The translations under genes and the position numbers were made by a program. This document shows positions 33,161 through 39,946 of a DNA stretch of 43,232 nucleotides, one piece after another (the first letter of the stretch is position 1; every line of letters begins with the position of its first letter). The DNA comes from Streptomyces fildesensis (lineage in GTDB: Bacteria; Actinomycetota; Actinomycetes; Streptomycetales; Streptomycetaceae). The notes under the pieces are model-generated. The model did not search any database, was not told the origin of the DNA, and saw only the letters and a list, made by a program, of their open reading frames with translations. The stretch is from assembly GCF_016107395.1 (NCBI RefSeq), contig NZ_JAAIKO010000055.1, forward strand, positions 1 through 43,232. Direction: 5' to 3'.

Positions 33161-34159
33161 ATGACTCGCATCGCCATCAACGGATTCGGCCGCATCGGGC
33201 GCAATGCGCTGCGCGTGCTGCTCGAGCGCGACAGCACCCTCGAGGTCGTCGCCGTCAACGACCTCACGGAGCCGGCCACCCTCGCGCGGCTGCTCGCCTA
33301 CGACACGACGGCCGGCCGGCTCGGCCGCCCGGTCACCGTCGACGGGGACGCCCTCGTCGTGGACGGCCGTCGCATCACGGTCCTCGCCGAGCGCGAACCG
33401 GCGCAGCTGCCGTGGGCCGAGCTGGGCGTCGACATCGTGCTCGAGGCGACCGGCCGCTTCACCTCGGCCAAGGCCGCCCGTGCCCACCTCGACGCGGGCG
33501 CGCGGAAGGTGCTCGTCAGTGCGCCGTCGGACGGCGCCGATGTCACGCTCGCGTTCGGGGTCAACACCGACGCGTACGACCCGGCCCTGCACACGATCAT
33601 CTCGAACGCCTCGTGCACGACCAACGCGCTCGCACCGCTCGCCGCGGTGCTCGACGAGCTCGCCGGCATCGAGCACGGCTTCATGACGACGGTGCACGCC
33701 TATACGCAGGAGCAGAACCTGCAGGACGGCCCGCACCGGGACGCCCGCCGGGCCCGCGCCGCCGCGGTGAACATCGTGCCGACCACGACGGGCGCCGCCA
33801 AGGCGATCGGCCTCGTGCTGCCGAACCTCGAGGGCAAGCTGTCGGGCGACTCGATCCGGGTGCCCGTTCCGGTGGGATCGATCGTCGAACTCAACACGAC
33901 CGTCGCCCGCGACGTGACGCGCGACGACGTGCTGGCGGCGTACCGCACCGCCGCGGAGGGGCCGCTCGCCGGCATCCTCGAGTACTCGGAGGACCCGCTC
34001 GTGTCGTCGGACATCACGGGCAACCCCGCCTCGTCGATCTTCGACTCGGCCCTCACCCGCGTCGACGGCCGGCACATCAAGGTGGCCGCCTGGTACGACA
34101 ACGAGTGGGGCTTCTCGAACCGCGTGATCGACACGCTGGAGCTGCTCGCCGGCCGCTGA
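33161..34159 (+). CDS. gap: Glyceraldehyde-3-phosphate dehydrogenase, type I
   Basis: 332 aa. Oxidises and phosphorylates GAP to 1,3-bisphosphoglycerate with NAD. N-terminal Rossmann INGFGRIGRNALRVLLER; active site SNASCTTN with Cys152; His179 in TTVHAYTQEQNLQDGPH; C-terminal WYDNEWGFSNRVIDTL. The N-terminal VAVNDLTEP fits NAD preference. GAAGGGA precedes the ATG. The adjacent regulator and isolated position suggest an inducible or condition-specific enzyme rather than the glycolytic gap-pgk-tpi copy. Confidence 0.95.
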   Translation: MTRIAINGFGRIGRNALRVLLERDSTLEVVAVNDLTEPATLARLLAYDTTAGRLGRPVTVDGDALVVDGRRITVLAEREPAQLPWAELGVDIVLEATGRFTSAKAARAHLDAGARKVLVSAPSDGADVTLAFGVNTDAYDPALHTIISNASCTTNALAPLAAVLDELAGIEHGFMTTVHAYTQEQNLQDGPHRDARRARAAAVNIVPTTTGAAKAIGLVLPNLEGKLSGDSIRVPVPVGSIVELNTTVARDVTRDDVLAAYRTAAEGPLAGILEYSEDPLVSSDITGNPASSIFDSALTRVDGRHIKVAAWYDNEWGFSNRVIDTLELLAGR

Positions 34160-34212
34160 CCGGACGCCGGGGCACCCCGCCTCCGGCCGCCGCGCCGCCC
34201 AACGCTTCCTGT

Positions 34213-34251
34213 GGGCGCTCCAGTCGGCCGGTCGGGCCAACTGGAGCGCCC
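34213..34251. terminator. Terminator after gap
   Basis: GGGCGCTCCAGT (34213-34224) pairs perfectly with ACTGGAGCGCCC (34240-34251) around a 15-nt GC-rich loop. It ends 10 nt before the -10 box of the next gene, so it overlaps where that gene's -35 should be. Confidence 0.75.
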
Positions 34252-34274
34252 GGTCCGGCGATAGCCTGGGCCGC

Positions 34275-34853
34275 ATGGACGAGCTCGACGGAGTGGAGAT
34301 CATCGCCTTCGCGGACGCCGGGGCGTTCGAGGGCTGGCTGGCCGGGCACTTCACCCGCCAAGAGGGCGTGTGGATCAGGATGGCCAAGAAGAACTCCGGC
34401 ATCCCGAGCGTCACCTCCGACGAGCTGGTCGACATCGGGCTCTGCTACGGCTGGATCTCCGGGCAGCGGCGCTCCCAGGACGAGCGGCACTACCTGCAGA
34501 AGTACGTGCCGCGCCGGCCCAGGAGCCTGTGGTCGCGGGTGAACGTGGAGAAGGTCGAGATGCTGACCGCCGCGGGGCGGATGCGCGAACCCGGGCTGGC
34601 CGAGGTGTTCAAGGCGCAGGAGGACGGGCGGTGGGCCGCGGCCTACGCGTCGCAGCGGACGGCGGCCGTGCCGCCCGACCTCGCGGCCGCGCTCGACGCG
34701 AACCCCGCGGCGGGAAAGGCGTTCGAGGCGCTCGACAGGACCGGGCGCTATCTGACGATCCTGCCGTTGCTCCAGGCGCTCACGCCGGAGAGCAGGCAAG
34801 CCCGGCTCGAGAAGGCCCTGCAACTGCTGATGAACGGCGAGACCCCCGGATAG
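34275..34853 (+). CDS. YdeI/OmpD-associated family protein
   Basis: 192 aa. Resembles the YdeI/OmdA-like family: LAGHFTRQEGVWIRMAKKNSGIPSVTSDELVDIGLCYGWISGQRRSQDERHYLQKYVPRRPRSLWSRVNVEKVEMLTAAGRM is the diagnostic N-terminal half; the C-terminal half (DLAAALDANPAAGKAFEALDRTGRYLTILPLLQA..RQARLEKALQLL) is the helical OmdA-like domain. Family members have been tied to peptide/bacteriocin protection, but the biochemistry is unclear. TAGCCT (34262-34267) 7 nt before the ATG indicates a leaderless transcript. Confidence 0.82.
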   Translation: MDELDGVEIIAFADAGAFEGWLAGHFTRQEGVWIRMAKKNSGIPSVTSDELVDIGLCYGWISGQRRSQDERHYLQKYVPRRPRSLWSRVNVEKVEMLTAAGRMREPGLAEVFKAQEDGRWAAAYASQRTAAVPPDLAAALDANPAAGKAFEALDRTGRYLTILPLLQALTPESRQARLEKALQLLMNGETPG

Positions 34854-35138
34854 CGGCGTCGGCACGGTCTCCCGCCCGGCGGGCGTCCCCCGTGGCGGTC
34901 ACCGCGACCGGCCTGCTCGTGGGCTCGCCCCTGCCCGGTCTGCACACCGTGCCCGACGGCCCGGGCTGGGTGCTCGCCCGGCTGGCCTGGCTGCCGGTGT
35001 TCGCCGTGGCGCTGCTGGTCTGCCGGGCCGCGTTCCGCCCCTATGAACAGGGGCGGCCGAGAACGGGCGGCCGGGTCGTACGCAAGGGGCGCCCGGCCCG
35101 GCCGGCGGCACCGCGGACCTGGCTCCAGCTCCGGCCGG
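34854..35138. other. 285-bp gap with a possible membrane-protein remnant
   Basis: A plus-strand frame from GTG 34892 reads VAVTATGLLVGSPLPGLHTVPDGPG followed by one convincing hydrophobic helix (WVLARLAWLPVFAVALLVCRAAF), then turns Arg/Pro-rich and runs antisense into the EamA gene. It looks like a fragment of a polytopic membrane protein, not an intact gene. CCGCCCCT/AGGGGCGG at 35035-35056 forms an 8-bp hairpin with a 6-nt loop, which could terminate the minus-strand EamA gene. Confidence 0.4.
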
Positions 35139-36086
35139 CTACGGACGGCCGGGCAGGGCGGCTCCCTCGCACAGTGATCCGTCCCCACGCGCGCTTCGCG
35201 CCGGCCGGCGGGTCATGCCGACGCCGACGAGGACCACGGCCATGCCCGCGACGGTCCTGAGGCTGACGTCCTCGTGGAGCACGATCGCGCCCAGCGCCAC
35301 CGAGACCACCGGCAGCAGGTATCCGACCGTGGCGGCGTTGGTGGCGCCCTCGTCCGCGATGAGCCGGTAGGTGAGGTGGAAGGTGATCCCGGTGGCGAAG
35401 ATCCCCAGGACGACGACGGCCAACAGGGCTGCGGGGCCGGGGTGTACGGGCGCCAGGCCGCCGATCGGCAGGGTCAGCGCGCTGAGTCCCGTCGCGGCGA
35501 GGAGCTGGGACGCGGAGAGCGCGATGGTGGCGGTGCCCTTCCCGACGAGATGGCGCCCCATGTAGGCGAACGCGACGGAGTAGCTCGCCGCCGCCCCGAG
35601 GATGGCGGCGGAACCCCAGCTGACGAGTCCGTTCCGTCCCCACGGGGCGAAGATCAGCAGCGTGCCCGCGAATCCGAGGAGGAGTCCGCCCAGGCGGGCG
35701 GGGTGGAGCCGGCGTTCCGTGCCGATGGTGAGGCCGATCAGCAGGGACCAGAGCGGGGTGGTCGCGTTCAGGACGCCGGCCACGCCGGAGTCGACCGTCT
35801 GCTCCCCGACGCTGAACAACGCGAACGGCAGGGCGTTGCAGAAGAAGGCGGCCACGACGACATGGCCCCAGGTCGCGCCGTCGCGGGGCAGGTGGCGGCG
35901 CGACGAGAAGCACAGGACGAGCAGCACCAGGGCGCCCAACGCGCAGCGGGTGAACGTCACTTGAGCGGGCGACAGGCCGTCCAGGGCCAACTTGATCCAC
36001 AGGAACGTCGATCCCCACAGCAGGGCGAGGACGCCCATCCGCACCAACGCCATCGGGCCGGACCCACCACTGCCGTTCTTGCTCAC
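35139..36086 (-). CDS. EamA/DMT-family transporter
   Basis: 315 aa, ten predicted membrane helices as two five-helix EamA repeats. Family marks: LLWGSTFLWIKLALDGLSPAQVTFTRCALGALVLL in repeat 1, VLNATTPLWSLLIGLTIGTERRL, and SYSVAFAYMGRHL with YLLPVVSVALGAIVLHEDVSLRTVAGMAVVLVGVGM in repeat 2. Probably a metabolite or amino-acid exporter. GTG start with AGGGAGA about 5 nt upstream. Divergent from the LysR gene, the usual arrangement for a LysR-controlled exporter. Confidence 0.9.
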   Translation of the reverse strand: MSKNGSGGSGPMALVRMGVLALLWGSTFLWIKLALDGLSPAQVTFTRCALGALVLLVLCFSSRRHLPRDGATWGHVVVAAFFCNALPFALFSVGEQTVDSGVAGVLNATTPLWSLLIGLTIGTERRLHPARLGGLLLGFAGTLLIFAPWGRNGLVSWGSAAILGAAASYSVAFAYMGRHLVGKGTATIALSASQLLAATGLSALTLPIGGLAPVHPGPAALLAVVVLGIFATGITFHLTYRLIADEGATNAATVGYLLPVVSVALGAIVLHEDVSLRTVAGMAVVLVGVGMTRRPARSARGDGSLCEGAALPGRP

Positions 36087-36190
36087 GTGCTGTCTCCCTG
36101 TTCGGTCTTCCGTCTCCGGTGATCACCGTGCCCCGAGTCGATACGACAGGACAAGAGAAAAGAGTTGCATGCACCATTAAGCTCTCCTAC

Positions 36191-37087
36191 ATGCTCGATG
36201 TGAGACGGATGCAGGTGCTGCGGGCGGTCGTCACCAGTGGTTCGGTGACCGCGGCGGCGGCGAATCTGGGGTACACCCCCTCCGCCGTCAGCCAGCAGGT
36301 GGCGGCGCTGGAGAAGCAGGCCGGGACGGCGCTGCTCGAACGCTTCGGCCGGGGCGTACGGCCGACGGCGGCCGGACTGCTGCTCACCGAGCACGCGGCC
36401 GTGATCAGCAGGAACGTCGCGGAGGCGGAGACGGCTCTGGCCGACCTCCGGGCCGGCCGGACCGGGCAGCTGTCGGTCCGCTACATCGCCACGGCGGGCG
36501 CGACGCTGGTCGCGCCCGCGCTGGCGCGGCTGCGTGACGAACATCCGGGGGTACGGATCGACCTCAAGCTCGTCGACCCCGAGGATCCCCTGCCCGAGGT
36601 GCAACAGGGCCGGGCCGATCTGGCGATCGTGGTGCATCCACGCGACCGGCCCAGCGCGGGCATCCGTCTCGTGCACCTGCTCGACGACCCCTACCGCGCC
36701 GTACTGCCCAAGGGGCACCGGCTCGCGGCGAAGAAGGTGCTGGATCTGACCGACCTCGCCGACGAGCCCTGGGTCGGCAACGAATGGCCCGCGGGCCCCT
36801 GCCTCGAGACCGTCGTCGACGCCTGTGCCGCGGCCGGCTTCAGCCCGGACTTCGTGGTCGAGAGCGAGGACTACGCCACGGCCCAGGGATTCATCGCGGC
36901 CGGCCTCGGAGTCGGTCTGATGCCGACGCTCGGACTGGGGAACCGCCATCATCCCGGCATCGTCGTGCGCAGGGTCCGCGGACCGGAGCCGGTCCGGGCG
37001 ATCTACGCCGCGGTACGCGAGACCTCGCCGGCCCAGCCCGCCCTGCTGGGCCTGATCGACGCCCTCCGGGACGCGGCGGCCCGCTGA
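36191..37087 (+). CDS. LysR-family transcriptional regulator
   Basis: 298 aa from ATG 36191. N-terminal HTH RRMQVLRAVVTSGSVTAAAANLGYTPSAVSQQVAALEKQAGTALLERFGRGVRPT, then the effector-binding domain (LSVRYIATAGATLVAPALARLRDEHPGVRIDLKL..GFIAAGLGVGLMPTLGLG). No ribosome site; TAAGCT (36178-36183) ends 7 nt before the ATG, so leaderless; the longer reading from 36119 is unlikely. It probably regulates the divergent EamA gene; TTGCATGCA at 36165-36173 is a short palindrome in the shared region. Confidence 0.9.
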   Translation: MLDVRRMQVLRAVVTSGSVTAAAANLGYTPSAVSQQVAALEKQAGTALLERFGRGVRPTAAGLLLTEHAAVISRNVAEAETALADLRAGRTGQLSVRYIATAGATLVAPALARLRDEHPGVRIDLKLVDPEDPLPEVQQGRADLAIVVHPRDRPSAGIRLVHLLDDPYRAVLPKGHRLAAKKVLDLTDLADEPWVGNEWPAGPCLETVVDACAAAGFSPDFVVESEDYATAQGFIAAGLGVGLMPTLGLGNRHHPGIVVRRVRGPEPVRAIYAAVRETSPAQPALLGLIDALRDAAAR

Positions 37088-37107
37088 GCCGCCGCGTCAG
37101 GCCGTGA

Positions 37108-38277
37108 TCAGCGTTTCACCGCTCGCAGGATGACGAACTTCGGGTCGCTCGCGACGACTTCGCAGTTGCCGAAGAGCCGGCGCAGCTTCACGTGGTAGCC
37201 GAGATGCCGGTTGCCGATCACCCACAACTCGCCCCCGGCGCGCAGCGCTTCGCGGGATCCGGTGAACATGTTCCAGGCCGTCGTGTCGGTCGTCGCCTGG
37301 TGGCTGTGGAACGGCGGGTTGTTCAGCACCAGGTCCACCGAGCCGGCGGGGACGGACGACAGGCCGTCGTCGACCAGGAACTGGGCCTTGGCGTCCGGTC
37401 CGGTGTTGGCCCGGAAGGTCGCCTCGGCCGACGCCACCGCGGAGAAGGACTCGTCGATGAACGTCACGTGGGCGCCGGGGTTGGCCAGCGCCGCGGCCGT
37501 TCCGACCACGCCGTTGCCGCAGCCCAGGTCGACGACGCGCTCGGGGCCGTCGCGCTGCGGGAGGTTCCGGAGGAAGAACCGGGTGCCGATGTCGAGGCGT
37601 TCGGCGCAGAAGATGCCCGCGTGGTTGGTGACGGCCAGGCCGGAGGCCGCGCCGACGTCGCCGGGCAGCTGGTACGTACGCGGCCACGGGCTGTCGGTGC
37701 GGACGAGCGCGGGGTCCGGCGTACTGAAGATGAGGCGGGCCTTCTTCGCGGCCAGCGACGTCCTGGTGGGACCGATGAGCTCTTCGAAGAGGGTGAGCGT
37801 CGAGGTGTGGATCTCGGTGACCATGCCCGTGCCGACGACGACGGTGCCCGCGTGCAGCCGCGGTGCGAGCCGGTGCAGTTGGTCCTCCAGGAGCGCGAGG
37901 CTCTTGGGCACCCGGACCAGCAGGACGTCGATGCGGTCCGGGACCGGGTCCATGGCCGAAAGCAGCCGTACCGTGCCGGGCTCGGCCCCGCTGCGCGCCA
38001 GGTTCGCCCGGGTCGCCTGCTGGGCGAGGAAGGAGTCGGTGATCTGTACGGGGCGGTGCGCGGCGAGCGAGGTGACCAGCGCGCCCCACCGGTCGCCCAC
38101 CACGACGACGGTGCCGGAGAGGTCCACGGGCGCCGGCTCGCCGCCGTCCGGCGCGCTGCCGTCCAGGTGCCGCAGCAGGTACTCGTCGGCGGCGTCCCAG
38201 GCACGGAGCCTGTCGCGGGGGTCCTCGGGGAAGCGGGTGAGGTCGTACGCACCCGATGACGTCGTCAAACGGTTCAT
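37108..38277 (-). CDS. RlmG/RsmC-like rRNA (guanine-N2) methyltransferase
   Basis: 389 aa with the two-domain build of RlmG: an N-terminal degenerate methyltransferase domain (TVVVVGDRWGALVTSLAAHRP, DRIDVLLVRVPKSLALLEDQL) and a C-terminal catalytic domain with SAM motif VVDLGCGNGVVGTAAALANPGAHVTFIDES and active-site NNPPFHSH. Such enzymes make m2G in 23S or 16S rRNA; RlmG modifies 23S G1835 in E. coli. Convergent with LysR, 20 bp between stops. CCCGGAC-GTCCGGG, a perfect 14-bp palindrome, lies at 38302-38315, about 25 nt before the ATG. Confidence 0.85.
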   Translation of the reverse strand: MNRLTTSSGAYDLTRFPEDPRDRLRAWDAADEYLLRHLDGSAPDGGEPAPVDLSGTVVVVGDRWGALVTSLAAHRPVQITDSFLAQQATRANLARSGAEPGTVRLLSAMDPVPDRIDVLLVRVPKSLALLEDQLHRLAPRLHAGTVVVGTGMVTEIHTSTLTLFEELIGPTRTSLAAKKARLIFSTPDPALVRTDSPWPRTYQLPGDVGAASGLAVTNHAGIFCAERLDIGTRFFLRNLPQRDGPERVVDLGCGNGVVGTAAALANPGAHVTFIDESFSAVASAEATFRANTGPDAKAQFLVDDGLSSVPAGSVDLVLNNPPFHSHQATTDTTAWNMFTGSREALRAGGELWVIGNRHLGYHVKLRRLFGNCEVVASDPKFVILRAVKR

Positions 38278-38329
38278 TGTGCCCTCAGGCTAGCCGAGTC
38301 CCCCGGACGTCCGGGCCACGCCGCCGGGC

Positions 38330-38405
38330 GGGCACCGGACGGGCACCGGACGGCGGGACGGGCGGGCACCGGACGGCGGGACGGGCGGCGGGACGGGCGG
38401 TGGAC
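38330..38405. repeat. GC-rich interleaved short repeats
   Basis: GGGCACCGGAC occurs at 38330, 38341 and 38364, interleaved with GGCGGGACGGG at about 38352, 38375 and 38387. The tract is non-coding, between the acetyltransferase stop (38418) and the RlmG-like start. Typical of slippage expansion; no function visible. Confidence 0.7.
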
Positions 38406-38417
38406 CGGGGCGGACCA

Positions 38418-38852
38418 CTACGGCTCCGGGACGCTGTCCGTGGTGAAGGTCCACGACAGCAAGGCGGTGGCCTCGTCGGTGTCCGCCCCGGTGGAGCGGT
38501 AGGTGGCCAGGGCGGCCGGGTTGTCGCGGTCGGTGAGCACCCACATCCCGTAGCAGCCGCGCTCGCGGGCGAGCGCGGCCAGCCCGGTGACCAGTGCGCG
38601 TCCGATGCCGCGCCGCCGGTGCCCCTCGGCCACCCCGAGCTCGTAGAGGAACATCTCGGTCCCCTTGTCCGGGTGGGTCATCTCCACCCCGGTGACGAAC
38701 CCGGCCGGCTCCGCTCCCCGGTAGGCCACCAGCAGGTGATGGCCCGGCTCGGCGAGGAACCGGGCCGCCCACTCCGGACGGGCCGGCCCGTCGAAGAGGG
38801 TCTCCGCGTCGATCACGTCCGCCGCCCGCGTCACCCGCCGGATGTCCAGCAC
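38418..38852 (-). CDS. GNAT acetyltransferase, AAC(3)-I-like subgroup
   Basis: 144 aa from GTG 38852 (MLDIRRVTRAADV), with GGGAGG 7 nt upstream; the long frame to 39401 runs through gene debris. Acetyl-CoA loop LGVAEGHRRRGIGRALVTGLAALARERG; the flanking EMFLYELGV and CYGMWVLTDRDNPAALATYRSTGA are close to the AAC(3)-I aminoglycoside acetyltransferase pattern. Whether it acts on aminoglycosides is not decided by sequence; many chromosomal relatives have no resistance role. Confidence 0.82.
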   Translation of the reverse strand: MLDIRRVTRAADVIDAETLFDGPARPEWAARFLAEPGHHLLVAYRGAEPAGFVTGVEMTHPDKGTEMFLYELGVAEGHRRRGIGRALVTGLAALARERGCYGMWVLTDRDNPAALATYRSTGADTDEATALLSWTFTTDSVPEP

Positions 38853-38952
38853 CTTCGCCTCCCGGTGTACGGAACCACGTTGTCCCAGCACGGTTGTGCC
38901 CGACGCGTACCCGCGCCCGTTCACCGTACCCAGCGGTTCCGGCCTTAGGTCG

Positions 38953-39190
38953 TGTGCTGCGAGATGCGGACGCTGCTTCCAGCGGTCGGTGGGAAGCGCG
39001 GCCTCGGCGCTGAGGCGGCCACCTGCCCGGGTGCGGAAGCGCTGGGCGGCCTGCGCCAGGTCCTCGTCCGCGAGTTCGGGGAACTCCGTGAGGAGCCGAG
39101 CACCGCGCTCGCCACCGGCAGTTCGGCGGCGTCGGTCGCGAGACGGACGTCCTTGGCCGCGAGCGCCACGGAGAAGTGCGCCTCCCGCGC
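38953..39190 (-). pseudogene. Remnant of an NAD(P)-dependent dehydrogenase C-terminus (tentative)
   Basis: On the minus strand one frame reads AREAHFSVALAAKDVRLATDAAELPVASAVL, like the C-terminal helical domain of 3-hydroxyisobutyrate-dehydrogenase/6PGDH-type enzymes (F.l.LalKDlrLaldaA). The similarity then continues in another frame as ARLLTEFPELADEDLAQAAQRF, implying a frameshift. No N-terminal Rossmann domain is present. Assignment is by pattern only. Confidence 0.4.
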
Positions 39191-39512
39191 GAACGCCGCC
39201 CTGGAAGGGCAGACAGGCGCCCCGCTCTTCGACCGGCTGCCGCGGATCGGTTTCGTCGCGGCCGAGTGGATCGCGAAGCAGGGCTTCGTCGCGGCGGGAC
39301 TCGGCGTCACGCTCGTCCCGGCGCTGGCCGCCGCCTCGGTGCGGGCCGACATCGCCCTTGTGGCCCTGCATCCCGACGACGTCCCGGGCCGCGCCGTCCA
39401 CGCCGCCACCGCGCGCGGCCTGTCACCGTCCCCGGCGGTCGGCGTGTTCCTCGGGCTGCTCGACGGGGCCGTCGCCGGACTGCTCGCCGGCCTCGAAGCC
39501 GGCACCGGGTGA
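39190..39512 (+). pseudogene. LysR-family regulator remnant with a large internal deletion
   Basis: Reads AALEGQTGAPLFDRLPR, the end of a LysR HTH, fused directly to GFVAAEWIAKQGFVAAGLGVTLVPALAAASVRADIALVALHPDD, the C-terminal part of a LysR effector domain. About 150 residues between them and the N-terminal HTH start are missing. It abuts the opposite-strand dehydrogenase remnant at about 39190, so two broken genes have been joined end to end. Confidence 0.65.
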
Positions 39513-39551
39513 GGGGTTCACAACGGGCAACGGGCCCCCGGACATGGAGCA

Positions 39552-39582
39552 GGGCCCGAGAGCGTGTCCAGCTCCCGGGCCC
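39552..39582. terminator. Hairpin ending the tRNA-like RNA transcript
   Basis: GGGCCCGAGAG (39552-39562) pairs with CTCCCGGGCCC (39572-39582), 10 of 11 positions, 9-nt loop. It is about 60 nt downstream of the second tRNA-like element on the minus strand and 40 nt past the LysR remnant on the plus strand. Confidence 0.65.
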
Positions 39583-39638
39583 CTGTTGATGCCGCCCATA
39601 TGCACACGCCGGCGCGAGTGGGTACGGGTCAGTTTTAC

Positions 39639-39713
39639 GTCGTCTTGTTCTGCCATTGAACTACCGCCGCAGGAAGGAAGCGGCGGACCGGATTCGAACC
39701 GGCACCTGACGAC
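39639..39713 (-). ncRNA. Circularly permuted tRNA-like element B
   Basis: Minus-strand order: anticodon-stem 3' strand GUCGUC (39713-39708), 4-nt variable AGGU, T-arm GCCGG-UUCGAAU-CCGGU (39703-39687), acceptor 3' strand CCGCCGC (39686-39680), linker UUCCUUCCU, acceptor 5' strand GCGGCGG (39670-39664), U8 A9, D-arm GUUC-AAUGGCA-GAAC (39661-39647), AA, anticodon-stem 5' strand GACGAC (39644-39639). The acceptor pairs 7/7, D-stem 4/4, T-stem 5/5 with one G-U, anticodon stem 6/6. T-loop, U8 and D-loop GG are those of a real tRNA elbow. An outer helix CGGGUU/GACCCG (39727-39722 with 39630-39625) lies across an 8x8 internal loop. No normal anticodon loop exists. Confidence 0.8.
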
Positions 39714-39783
39714 CAAGCCCGAACCCGGTGGATCCGGCGATCGGCGGCGAATGCTGAGTCTGGAGCAAGAGTCTGAGATTGAT

Positions 39784-39860
39784 CGCGGTCTGCCTCTGCC
39801 AGTTGGGCTACCCCGGCCGGTAGTGCCGGGAGAGGGACTCGAACCCCCACTGGAACCACG
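39784..39860 (-). ncRNA. Circularly permuted tRNA-like element A
   Basis: Minus-strand order: anticodon-stem 3' strand CGUGGUU (39860-39854), variable CCAGU, T-arm GGGGG-UUCGAGU-CCCUC (39848-39832), acceptor 3' strand UCCCGGC (39831-39825), linker ACUACCG, acceptor 5' strand GCCGGGG (39817-39811), U8 A9, D-arm GCC..CUGGCAG..GGC (39808-39792), A26, anticodon-stem 5' strand GACCGCG (39790-39784). The acceptor pairs 7/7 with one G-U; the anticodon stem 7 pairs with two G-U. Sequence differs from element B throughout while the pairing is kept. Read in normal tRNA order, its 5' half and B's 3' half do not pair, which argues against an ordinary intron-split tRNA. Confidence 0.8.
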
Positions 39861-39903
39861 TCGTCACGACAAGCTTCAGGCTGAGCTTTGCGCTCCTGGC
39901 GCA

Positions 39904-39925
39904 CCCTCCGCACATAGGCGGAGGG
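39904..39925. terminator. 8-bp hairpin between the 244-aa protein gene and the tRNA-like elements
   Basis: CCCTCCGC-ACATAG-GCGGAGGG, perfect 8-bp stem, 6-nt loop, 22 nt after the minus-strand stop at 39947. It may be a (partial) terminator or a processing stem separating mRNA from the RNA elements. Confidence 0.6.
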
Positions 39926-39946
39926 GGTCTGTTGGGGTGTGGCCGG

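Noticed and set aside
39639..39860. Ordinary tRNA genes, or one tRNA with a long intron, on the minus strand
   Set aside because: In linear order the acceptor strands do not match: A's 5' strand GCCGGGG cannot pair with B's 3' strand CCGCCGC. Pairing works only in permuted order, for both elements.
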